From: Nostoc sp. FACHB-973
Lineage (GTDB): Bacteria; Cyanobacteriota; Cyanobacteriia; Cyanobacteriales; Nostocaceae
Assembly (NCBI RefSeq): GCF_014698115.1
Contig: NZ_JACJSJ010000099.1
Span: 1 to 32,163, forward strand
Length of the DNA: 32,163 nt
Reading direction: 5' to 3'
Shown here: piece after piece, positions 24,445-32,107 of the stretch
Layout of the letters: every line of letters starts with the position of its first letter
Position numbering within the stretch: position 1 is the first letter of the stretch
The notes under the pieces: generated by a model
Seen by the model: the letters and a program-made list of their open reading frames with translations, nothing else
Databases searched by the model: none
What the model was told of the DNA's origin: nothing
Made by a program: the position numbers and the translations under genes

Positions 24445-25899
24445 TTACTTTCTCAGCTTTACTTTGTGGAGCAATTCATCTTTAATACGGTTGAGAATTG
24501 AAGTTTCATCAAGGTTTGTCAAAATCCGATTAATTACTGCTTTTGGCCCATCAGGTCCCCAAGTCGCGCCGTTGGCTAAATAAACTTTGGTAACTTGTCC
24601 AATACCGTAAGAAGAAACACCAGCGACTCCGGCTTGGGTGAGTGCTACGGATATATAAGGAGCAAGGGCAATACCAGCGGTAGCTGTTGCAGAGATACCA
24701 AGTAAAGTTTTCAATCCACTCAAACCCAAGTTTGCCAAGAGTTCACTGGCACCGATGCCGCCCATACTCAGGGCAATTTTTTGTAGTAATTGTACGGCTC
24801 CTGCTTCGGTCATGGAGAAGCCATAGAGTTTAGATAAACCTAAAATTAGAGCAATATCAATTACCACACTACTAAGAATATCTACCACAGTTACGGGATT
24901 AAGAGCGATCGCCAGTGCCTTCGTCATCACAGCCTTCCAAATCAACTGATTAGCATTTACCTCCCGAATCATCAGTTTTCGCTCTATCAATTGCTCATTC
25001 ACGGTGTCAGCATAAAGCATGGTGTTGAGAGCAACCAAAGCTTTACCTTCACGGTGGAGAATCTCCAAAATTTTCAGCTTCAGTTCCTCTACTTGGGCAT
25101 TACCTGGACGCAACTGTATGCCCCTAGTGCCATCAGGGCGAAAAACCGCCGTTTTCACCAATGGCGATGCTGCTGACATGACAATTTCTAGGGGTGTGAG
25201 TAATTCCCGCACCCTTTCATCGCGGATTTTGTGATAAATTGCTATGCGATCGGCTTCTGGATACTGGTCTACTTTGTTAAACACCAGAATTATCGGTTTA
25301 CCTGCTTCCCGCAACTGAGAAAGGGCGATGTGTTCTATTTTTGTCATGTCGCCGGATATGACAAACAAAATCAAATCCGCTTGTTTGGCAATCTGTTCAG
25401 CTAATGCAGCGCGGGTTGCCCCATCTACCTCATCTAATCCAGGAGTATCAATTAATTCCACCTGTGATTGACCGATACCAGGGAGAGTGACTCGCAAAGC
25501 CCGTTGAGTTTCTCCAACGACTTCCTCGCTAATACTCCAATTCACTCTTTGGGCAGCACGGGTAACACCATGCAGCGGTCCCGTTTCAAATACTGTTTCC
25601 CCAACCAAGGCATTGAGCAGCGAAGACTTACCACGTCCCACCATACCAAAAGCCGCAATCTGCACCACCATGCGGTCTAACTTTAAGAGCATGGTTTCCA
25701 AATCAGTGATTTCTGCCTCTAATCCCGCTTTTTCTTGGGGGCTGAGGTCAAGATTAGTCACCAAATTTCGCAGCGCCGTTTGTGCTTGTTTATAATTCAG
25801 TTCCGTCTGAATATCTTCAAAACTGAAAATGGCACTATCTAGTTCTTCCTCCCAACTGGGTGAGTTGCTGTGATGAGGTTCGGGCAATGTGGAAGTCAT
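24445..25899 (-). CDS. Large membrane-associated GTPase (DUF697-like C-terminus)
   Basis: This 484-residue GTPase has the full set of motifs: G1 GMVGRGKS (85-92), G3 DTPG (151-154) and G4 NKVD (208-211). An N-terminal helical segment (about 15-80) precedes the G domain. The C-terminal half (about 300-460) has amphipathic and hydrophobic helices rich in Ala, Gly, Leu and Ile (NPVTVVDILSSVVIDIALIL, GIALAPYISVALTQAGVAG), as in the DUF697 family. These suggest membrane association. Function in cyanobacteria is unknown; Era/dynamin-like roles are guesses. It is transcribed away from the SPFH gene, with a shared intergenic region carrying repeat copy D. Confidence 0.86.
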   Translation of the reverse strand: MTSTLPEPHHSNSPSWEEELDSAIFSFEDIQTELNYKQAQTALRNLVTNLDLSPQEKAGLEAEITDLETMLLKLDRMVVQIAAFGMVGRGKSSLLNALVGETVFETGPLHGVTRAAQRVNWSISEEVVGETQRALRVTLPGIGQSQVELIDTPGLDEVDGATRAALAEQIAKQADLILFVISGDMTKIEHIALSQLREAGKPIILVFNKVDQYPEADRIAIYHKIRDERVRELLTPLEIVMSAASPLVKTAVFRPDGTRGIQLRPGNAQVEELKLKILEILHREGKALVALNTMLYADTVNEQLIERKLMIREVNANQLIWKAVMTKALAIALNPVTVVDILSSVVIDIALILGLSKLYGFSMTEAGAVQLLQKIALSMGGIGASELLANLGLSGLKTLLGISATATAGIALAPYISVALTQAGVAGVSSYGIGQVTKVYLANGATWGPDGPKAVINRILTNLDETSILNRIKDELLHKVKLRK

Positions 25900-26209
25900 A
25901 ATTTAGATTCTCGGTTAACCTCGCTATTTGATCCTAGTTATTTTTTACAGGGAATGGGGAGTGGGGAGTGGGGAATGGAAGATGAGGGAGATGAGGGAGA
26001 TGGGGGAGTGTGGGGGGATTAGAAAAAAGCTTCCTGACTTCCGAACCTCCCACACCTCCCACACCTCCCACACCTCCCACACCTCCCACACTCCCCACTC
26101 CCCACTCCCCACTCCCCAGTTTTAACTCCTGAAGGCAAGTTTAAGAAATCGAGGTATGTCTTGTTGAAGTGTTAACTTAACTAATTAGTTGCCCAAATGG
26201 GCAAAAATT
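25900..26209. other. Divergent promoter region of the GTPase and SPFH genes
   Basis: This 310-base gap separates two genes pointing away from each other. About 170 bases (25950-26118) are repeat element copy D, leaving short flanks for two promoters. TTAACTTAACTAATTAGTTG lies just before the SPFH start. No gene is visible. Confidence 0.65.
25950..26118. repeat. Composite G-arm/core/C-arm repeat element, copy D
   Basis: A G-rich array (GGGGAGT and GATGAGGGA units, 25950-26016) leads to the core GATTAGAAAAAAGCTTCC (26017-26034). A C-rich array follows: five CCTCCCACA 9-base units (about 26045-26090), then CCCCACT units to 26118. This is the longest and most regular of the four copies. Its arms could pair over many bases. 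Confidence 0.88.
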
Positions 26210-28342
26210 ATGAAAAGTTTTCAGTCTTGTGTTGGTACGAGTAAAAAAAATAAGGTAGCCCGTTTTGCAGCGTCTGTTGTGGCAACGTTGGCGATGGCTG
26301 CGCCAGCGTCTTTGGCGAACGCAGGCACTACTAATTATGCCAGTGCTACTCCCATAAAAATCACTACTGCAAAAGAAATTACTCTGGCATCAGTCCAACT
26401 GAATCCAGCTAAACCAAATATTGCCCAGTTACAAACTAATCAAACTCAGTATCAAACTGCTGGAATTGATCCTTTTGTACTGATTCCCATCCTAGTTGTC
26501 GGTGGTTTAGTGATATTTGTACCGCTGTTCTTTGGCGGACTGGTAGTGATTGGCGAACGGGAAGTTGGGATTGTTGTCAGAAAGTTTACCCTTTCTGGGC
26601 GCGGACTCCCCGCCGGAAGGTTAATTGCCCTCAACGGTGAAGCGGGCTTACAAGCAGATACTCTGGCTCCTGGTTGGCACTGGGGCTATTGGCCTTGGCA
26701 ATACTCAGTTCGCAAAGAATCGGTTGTTGTTGTCCCCCAAGGTGAAATCGCTTTAATTGTGGCCGCAGATGGCGAATCCAACCCACCAGAACGCATTCTG
26801 GGCAAAATCGTTGATTGTGACAATTACCAAGATGCCCGGAAATTCCTCACCCACGGTGGCGAAAAAGGTCGCCAAATGGGTTTTCTCACGGCTGGTACTT
26901 ACCGGATTAACACTGCTTTGTTTAAAGTCATCATGGCGTCAAATGCTACGGCTCATGGCATGACTGCCGAACAATTACGGGTGTACAGCTTGGCATCTGA
27001 CAAGGTTGGCATCGTCACTACCTTAGATGGTGTCCCAATTTCCGCTGGTGAACTGGCAGGACCGATAATTGAGGGACATGACAACTTCCAAAATGGTCAG
27101 AAATTTATTAATGGCGGTGGGCGGCGAGGCTTACAAGAGCAGACTTTGCTTTCTGGTTCTTGGAATTTAAATCCTTGGTTTGTCCAGGTTGAACAAGTAC
27201 CAATGACGGAAATTCCCATTGGCTATGTGGGTGTGGTGATTTCTTTCGTGGGTAAAGCACATCAAGATGTCAGCGGTGCAGCCTTCACACATGGTAACTT
27301 GGTGAATCAAGGACACAAAGGCGTGTGGGTGGAACCGCTTTATCCTGGGAAGCATCCGATTAATTCCCGGATCATGAAAATTGAACTGGTGCCAACGACC
27401 AACATTGTCTTAAACTGGTCAGGTCGCACTGAACGCCACAGCTATGATGCTAAACTGGCTTCCTTAACTGTGCGATCGCGTGATGGATTTGCCTTTGATT
27501 TGGAAGTAGCACAAATTATCCATGTGGGCGCTTTGGATGCACCCAAGGTAATTTCCCGCGTTGGTGCAATGCAAAATCTCGTAGACCATGTATTAGAACC
27601 AACTATCGGTAATTATTTCCGCAACTCAGCCCAGGATTATACAGTCTTAGACTTTTTGACAGCTCGGAGTGAGCGACAAGCTGAGGCTGCTGAGTATATT
27701 AAAACAGCATTGCGGGCTTATGACGTGCAAGCGATCGATACGCTGATTGGTGATATTCAACCACCGGCGTCATTAATGCAAACACAGACAGACCGGAAAA
27801 TTGCCGAAGAAGAACGCAAGACTTATGAAGTCCAGCAGATGGCGCAAACCCAACGCCAACAACTTGTTCGAGAAACAGCGTTGGCTGATATTCAGCAAGA
27901 AATGGTGAAATCAGAACAGAGTGTACATATAGCCGATTTGAAAGCCCAAGCCCAAATCAAGCAGGCCACAGGTGAAGCTGAGGGAACAAAACTCCGAGCA
28001 ATTGCGGAGGCTGAAGGTATTCGGGCTACAGGTAACGCCAAAGCTGAAACCTACCGTACTGGTGTGGAAGCCTTGGGGGCACAAGGTTATACAGCAATGC
28101 AACTAATGCAGATTATAGGCGATCGCCATGTCCGTTTAATTCCAGATGTTCTCGTTGGCAGTAACGGCAGTAATAACGGCTTAGTAGATGGTCTACTGTC
28201 GATGATTTTATGGAATCAAACTGCTAAAAATGGTGAAATAACACCAACGCCTTTGCATCCACAACCGATAGTCAGCCAAAGCCAACCAACCACTGAAAAC
28301 GGTATTCCACCGATAATTGTGAATTTTCCCACAGATAAATAA
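26210..28342 (+). CDS. Flotillin-like SPFH domain protein with signal sequence and internal duplication
   Basis: This 710-residue protein belongs to the SPFH/flotillin superfamily, which forms membrane-linked oligomeric scaffolds. Counting from ATG 26210: a signal-like stretch ARFAASVVATLAMAAPASLANAG (about 18-40), a Gln/Thr-rich linker, one membrane helix (about 89-114), then the SPFH region beginning IGEREVGIVVRKF. Two similar blocks, at about 199-240 and 284-327, share NY/NFQxxxKFxxxGGxxGxQ and a following TYRIN/SWNLN. The C-terminal third is an Ala/Glu/Gln-rich coiled coil (EEERKTYEVQQMAQTQRQQL to AEAEGIRATGNAKAE), typical of flotillins. A TTG at 26189 would add seven residues; the ATG is preferred. 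Divergent from the GTPase gene. Confidence 0.88.
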   Translation: MKSFQSCVGTSKKNKVARFAASVVATLAMAAPASLANAGTTNYASATPIKITTAKEITLASVQLNPAKPNIAQLQTNQTQYQTAGIDPFVLIPILVVGGLVIFVPLFFGGLVVIGEREVGIVVRKFTLSGRGLPAGRLIALNGEAGLQADTLAPGWHWGYWPWQYSVRKESVVVVPQGEIALIVAADGESNPPERILGKIVDCDNYQDARKFLTHGGEKGRQMGFLTAGTYRINTALFKVIMASNATAHGMTAEQLRVYSLASDKVGIVTTLDGVPISAGELAGPIIEGHDNFQNGQKFINGGGRRGLQEQTLLSGSWNLNPWFVQVEQVPMTEIPIGYVGVVISFVGKAHQDVSGAAFTHGNLVNQGHKGVWVEPLYPGKHPINSRIMKIELVPTTNIVLNWSGRTERHSYDAKLASLTVRSRDGFAFDLEVAQIIHVGALDAPKVISRVGAMQNLVDHVLEPTIGNYFRNSAQDYTVLDFLTARSERQAEAAEYIKTALRAYDVQAIDTLIGDIQPPASLMQTQTDRKIAEEERKTYEVQQMAQTQRQQLVRETALADIQQEMVKSEQSVHIADLKAQAQIKQATGEAEGTKLRAIAEAEGIRATGNAKAETYRTGVEALGAQGYTAMQLMQIIGDRHVRLIPDVLVGSNGSNNGLVDGLLSMILWNQTAKNGEITPTPLHPQPIVSQSQPTTENGIPPIIVNFPTDK

Positions 28343-28442
28343 CCTTAGCTGAGAGCAGAGCCAGGGCGAATAGAATTCGCGGTTCATCTTGCACACAAAC
28401 AGAGCTTACCAAGGTAGCCTAAAAGAAAATCAAGCTTTTTGT

Positions 28443-28462
28443 AACCCGCGCAGGCGGGTTTT
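28443..28462 (+). terminator. GC-rich hairpin with T-run after the SPFH gene
   Basis: AACCCGC (28443-28449) and GCGGGTT (28454-28460) form a 7-base stem with a 4-base loop ending in TTTT. It lies 100 bases after the SPFH stop and 86 bases before the next start, and may separate the two transcription units. It also resembles a dispersed repeat. Confidence 0.6.
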
Positions 28463-28537
28463 CCATGTATGGTTAAAAATAGTTTTGCAAATATCGGAAT
28501 TAGTATCTAAATCAATTACTGCTTAATTTGCTTGATT

Positions 28538-28542
28538 GGAGG
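28538..28542 (+). promoter_or_regulatory. Ribosome binding site of the nuclease-like gene
   Basis: GGAGG stands 6 bases before the ATG at 28549, an ideal spacing. It fixes the start of the first gene of the right-hand cluster. Confidence 0.8.
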
Positions 28543-28548
28543 AATTAA

Positions 28549-29163
28549 ATGAGCCGCCCACCATTGTTAGACCCAAATCGCTCCTATACTTTTAGCAATT
28601 ACTTTGAATTAGGGTTTGCAGTTGATGATTTAGTAGCTGAATTTGGTTATTCATTCGAGCGAAAATTTCTGGAGTTACCACAATATTCAGGCACATTAGA
28701 CAGACTTGCCGAGCTAAAACAACGGCTTGAAGAAGTATTACCTTTTGTCGATTTAGAGAACGAAGCTACACGGAGGGAAATTTTAATTGCGCCGATTATT
28801 ACTGATTTAATTCATTATTCACACGCTAAATTACGCATAGAATACAGTATTAAAGTTGATAATAAACTTCAAGGTAATTTGGATTATTATTTGCGAACAA
28901 CAAGCAACTTAATTGTCATTGAAGCCAAGCAAGCAGATATAAATAGGGGATTTATACAACTAGCGACTGAGATGATAGCCCTTGATAAATGGACTGACTC
29001 TACTCAATCTGAAATATTGGGAGCAGTAACAACAGGTAATATTTGGCAATTTGGGATACTATACAGACAAAAACAAAGTATTGAACAAGCAATTAATCTT
29101 TATCGAGTAACTGAAGAATTGGAAGTTGTCGTCAGAACAATGCTTGCTGCGCTGATGAATTAA
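28549..29163 (+). CDS. PD-(D/E)XK nuclease-like protein of unknown function
   Basis: I do not recognise a named family for this 204-residue protein. The middle shows the spacing of a PD-(D/E)XK nuclease core: Glu77 in a helix (REILIAPII), Asp112 at the end of a strand (GNLDYYL), then IEAK with Glu125 and Lys127, and Gln137 in the next helix (GFIQLATEMIAL). These are the usual positions of metal and phosphate ligands in restriction-type nucleases, so DNA or RNA cleavage is possible. The N-terminal 70 residues are helical and may bind a partner. It is on the same strand as the ATPase gene, 72 bases upstream, and probably co-transcribed. It has a strong ribosome binding site and no signal peptide. 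Confidence 0.75.
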   Translation: MSRPPLLDPNRSYTFSNYFELGFAVDDLVAEFGYSFERKFLELPQYSGTLDRLAELKQRLEEVLPFVDLENEATRREILIAPIITDLIHYSHAKLRIEYSIKVDNKLQGNLDYYLRTTSNLIVIEAKQADINRGFIQLATEMIALDKWTDSTQSEILGAVTTGNIWQFGILYRQKQSIEQAINLYRVTEELEVVVRTMLAALMN

Positions 29164-29235
29164 CCGCTAAATGGATACAAATAAACTTGTTTAATTTTGA
29201 GCATTGTTATAAAAGATAATTATATTACCAGCTTT

Positions 29236-30582
29236 ATGTCTATAGATTTACGAGCTTTTTTTCAGGCTACTGACCCCAGTCGAACCCTGTTCGTCAACAA
29301 TCCATTAGATGTGAAATACTACATTGACTTTTCTTCGGTGCGAGGCGGAGATATTATCGGTAAGCTGAAGCAAAAAATTACTTTTTTCAAGCCGGATGAA
29401 CCAACCTGCACTCTATTTACTGGGCATATTGGCTGTGGAAAATCAACGGAACTATTAAAGCTACAGGGAGAACTGGAAAAATTAGGTTTTCATGTGGTGT
29501 ATTTTGAGTCTAGCGAAGACTTGGAAATGACCGATGTGGATATTGCTGATGTGTTGTTGGCGATCGCTCGTCGTGTGAGTCAAAGTCTGGATAAAATTAC
29601 ACTGGAGGAACCCAACAGATTTAATGAGTTACTGCAAGGTGCTTGGAACGTCTTAAATTCTGAAGTCACAGGGGCAAAAATCAAGGTGGGTGGTGTTGAT
29701 GTTGGTGTCACTAGCGACAAAGAAAAGTTGTCTCTAGCTTTTGGTATTGGCGAAATCACTACAAAGATGAAAAATGACCCGACGCTACGGACAAAACTCA
29801 ATCAGTATTTAGCGCCGCGAAAAGCTAACTTGTTGGAAGCGATTAATCGAGAATTATTGGAACCTGCGATCGCTAAACTCAAACAGCAAGGTAAAAATGG
29901 TTTAGTGGTAATTGTCGATAATCTCGACCGTATCGATAATCGTGTTAAAGCTTGGGGTCGTCCACAGCAGGAATATTTATTTGTAGACCAAGGTGAATTT
30001 TTGACAAAACTGAATTGTCATTTAATTTATACCATGCCCCTAGCTCTGAAATTTTCCAACGATTACGGAATGCTTACCCAGCGATTCCCCGAAGACCCCA
30101 AAGTGTTGCCAATGGTGCCAGTACAATGGCCGGATGGCAGCGTTCATGAAGAAGGAATGAGACTAATGAAAAAGATGGTGCTTGCAAGAGCCTTTCCTGA
30201 CTTGCAAGAAGATGAACGCTTGAATAAGATTATTGAAATTTTTGATAGTATCGCCGCCCTAGACCGCTTATGTAGATTAAGTGGCGGTCATGTGCGAGAC
30301 TTGCTCAGACTCCTGAATACTTGGATTATGGAAGAAATGGCGCTTCCCCTGTCCCGTGATACTTTAGACCAAGTTGTTCGCGCCCGTCGTAACGAAATGA
30401 TTATGCCAATTTCCGATGACGAGTGGCAACTGCTACGACACGTCAAGCAAAACAAAAAAGTCAGCGATGACCAAGGATACCAGAAGTTAATTCGCAGTCG
30501 CTTTGTCTTTGAATATCGAGATAGTGGCGAATCTTGGTTTGATGTCAACCCCATTTTGGCTGAAGCGAGGGAGTTGCAGTGA
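29236..30582 (+). CDS. P-loop ATPase with winged-helix-like C-terminus
   Basis: This 448-residue ATPase is counted from ATG 29236; a TTG at 29197 would add 13 residues. Walker A is GHIGCGKST (63-71) and Walker B VVIVDNLDR (224-232). A late RLSGGHVRDLLRLL (about 347-360) resembles the sensor 2/arginine region of ORC/STAND-like ATPases. The last 60 residues (SDDEWQLLRHVKQNK to WFDVNPILAEARE) look like a winged helix-turn-helix. It is probably a cytoplasmic signalling or regulatory ATPase of the AAA/STAND type. The partners are presumably the nuclease-like protein upstream and the TPR protein downstream. The exact family is not named here. Confidence 0.8.
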   Translation: MSIDLRAFFQATDPSRTLFVNNPLDVKYYIDFSSVRGGDIIGKLKQKITFFKPDEPTCTLFTGHIGCGKSTELLKLQGELEKLGFHVVYFESSEDLEMTDVDIADVLLAIARRVSQSLDKITLEEPNRFNELLQGAWNVLNSEVTGAKIKVGGVDVGVTSDKEKLSLAFGIGEITTKMKNDPTLRTKLNQYLAPRKANLLEAINRELLEPAIAKLKQQGKNGLVVIVDNLDRIDNRVKAWGRPQQEYLFVDQGEFLTKLNCHLIYTMPLALKFSNDYGMLTQRFPEDPKVLPMVPVQWPDGSVHEEGMRLMKKMVLARAFPDLQEDERLNKIIEIFDSIAALDRLCRLSGGHVRDLLRLLNTWIMEEMALPLSRDTLDQVVRARRNEMIMPISDDEWQLLRHVKQNKKVSDDQGYQKLIRSRFVFEYRDSGESWFDVNPILAEARELQ

Positions 30583-30610
30583 GGAATCAGGGAACCGAAA
30601 AATAATTAAC

Positions 30611-30665
30611 AGGAGGAGATATGAAAACAATCCAAATCCCAAAGACGCCGATTTATCGCGTCTGA
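30611..30665 (+). pseudogene. Strong ribosome binding site and 14-codon frame cut by a repeat
   Basis: AGGAGG (30611-30616) stands just before ATG 30621, which opens MKTIQIPKTPIYRV and stops at TGA 30663-30665. The last codons and the stop are the GACGCCGATTTATCGCGTCT repeat, also present at 16388-16466. This looks like the start of a gene that a repeat cut off, possibly the original start of the TPR gene. A real 14-residue peptide cannot be excluded. Confidence 0.45.
30651..30664. repeat. Third copy of the GACGC...GCGTCT repeat
   Basis: AGACGCCGATTTATCGCGTC in this spot matches the imperfect copy at 16446-16463. A further relative (GTAGACGCGGTTTATAAC) follows at about 30695-30712. Together they fill most of the 145-base gap before the TPR gene. 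Confidence 0.7.
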
Positions 30666-30727
30666 TGCCTTAACCGAACCTGGGTTTTGTCTCGTGTAGA
30701 CGCGGTTTATAACCCCCTTTTTAACTT

Positions 30728-32107
30728 ATGACAGACTCGCAACCACCAGAAGATAATCTTATAAACAACGATGTCTACGACGGGCTAAGCCTACGCTCTG
30801 TTACACAATTAGCTTGGGCGATAGAATCTTCTGTGGGACAGTTTAAGCTGATTTTGGCACGGTGTAATTATGCCAAACTGCGCGATCGCCTGATCCAAAA
30901 ATTGCAGGAAATCTGTCAAGTCGAAATTCGGGTGTTGCTGATACAGCAATCTCACAGAACTCTATATACAGCCATTCGGGACGAATTTGGCGAGAACCTA
31001 CCAGCCTGCGTGATGGTTGTCGGTTTAGAGACAGTGCAGAATTTAGCTGTGATGTTGACTTCTGCTAATCAGGTGCGGGAGGAGTTTCGCAAGAATTTTG
31101 CTTTTCCCTTGGTGTTGTGGATTGATGATGAAATCTATAAACAACTGATGCAACTGGCTCCTGACTTGGAGAGTTGGGCTATTACAAGGAATTTTGCGAT
31201 CGCTCAAGATGATTTAATCAACTTACTACAACAAATTGCCGAACAATACTTTAACAATACCCTCAACTTAACTTTAGATGATTATGGAGTTTTAGAAACA
31301 GAACTAGCAGCGGCTCAGAGAGATTTACCAGGTGAATTACAGGATTCTCATCCCGAACTGAAAGCTAATTTATCATCTTTGTTAGGGTTGGTAAAACAAG
31401 TTAATAATAAAATCGATATCGCGTTAGAACATTATCAAGTTGCTTTAGCGCTTTTTCGGCAACTTAATTATACAAAACAAGAAATCAAAATCCTTGGCGA
31501 TATTACTTTTTGCTATTATCTCAAAGCTTTTAAAAATCAAGATATTAATCATAAAAATTGGAATAGCACTCGGCATTATCTTCAACAATATATCAATTCA
31601 ATTGGGGAAAATAAACGATTAATTGCAAATTCTCTCTTTAAATTTGGTGTTGTTTTGCGTGATTTACAAGAATGGGAACACTTAAAAAATCTTGCTGAAC
31701 AAGCATTAGAAATACATCGTGCTGATAATCAACTAATAGAATTAGCAAAGGATTACGGTTTTTTAGCTGAGGTGGCTTTAATTGAAAAATCCTGGTTAGA
31801 AGCCAATCAATTTGCACAGCAAGCAATAGATATTGTAGGGATGATTGTAGGGGCGCTAAGCTTGGCGCCCCTACAAACCCTTTCAAATGATTTGAGCCTC
31901 TATCGGTTTCTTTTGGCTCGTTCTCAATATCATTTAGGCGCTTATCAACAGGCAATTCGTAACTTAGAAACTGCAAAAGATATCGGCAACCCCCAGGTAG
32001 ATTTAAGGCTTTATCTCAAGATTCTCAGTCATTTGCAAAAGCTTTACTTTCAGGACTTACGCAACTGGCACAGGCGATCGCTAAAATATAGTGCTTTTGT
32101 ACTATAG
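30728..32107 (+). CDS. TPR protein, probably cut short by a repeat
   Basis: This frame encodes 459 residues. Residues about 20-155 form an alpha/beta domain with the motif FPLVLWIDDEIYKQLMQLAPDLESW (126-150). That motif is familiar from bacterial proteins where a degenerate NTPase-like domain precedes TPRs. TPR-like helix pairs run from about 210 to 440 (IDIALEHYQVALALFRQL, WEHLKNLAEQALEIH, YQQAIRNLETA). A palindromic repeat at 31845-31876 adds about 12 residues (MIVGALSLAPLQ) in frame. The sequence after LSHLQKLYFQ changes to repeat (AGGACTTACGCA, then HIP1 and GCCTGCGGCGGGCTACGCC), so the natural C-terminus is probably lost. No Shine-Dalgarno precedes ATG 30728. It is the third gene of a same-strand cluster. 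Confidence 0.72.
   Translation: MTDSQPPEDNLINNDVYDGLSLRSVTQLAWAIESSVGQFKLILARCNYAKLRDRLIQKLQEICQVEIRVLLIQQSHRTLYTAIRDEFGENLPACVMVVGLETVQNLAVMLTSANQVREEFRKNFAFPLVLWIDDEIYKQLMQLAPDLESWAITRNFAIAQDDLINLLQQIAEQYFNNTLNLTLDDYGVLETELAAAQRDLPGELQDSHPELKANLSSLLGLVKQVNNKIDIALEHYQVALALFRQLNYTKQEIKILGDITFCYYLKAFKNQDINHKNWNSTRHYLQQYINSIGENKRLIANSLFKFGVVLRDLQEWEHLKNLAEQALEIHRADNQLIELAKDYGFLAEVALIEKSWLEANQFAQQAIDIVGMIVGALSLAPLQTLSNDLSLYRFLLARSQYHLGAYQQAIRNLETAKDIGNPQVDLRLYLKILSHLQKLYFQDLRNWHRRSLKYSAFVL
31845..31876. repeat. 32-base palindromic repeat inside the TPR gene
   Basis: TTGTAGGGGCGC (31845-31856) and GCGCCCCTACAA (31865-31876) are exact inverses; the centre TAAGCTTG is itself almost symmetric. Related palindromes lie between genes at 5511-5532 and 22283-22310. 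Here the repeat is read in frame as protein. Confidence 0.9.

Noticed and set aside
25950..26118. CRISPR-like appearance of the regular CCTCCCACA units
   Set aside because: Units are 9 bases without unique spacers; no cas gene is near. It is a simple tandem array.
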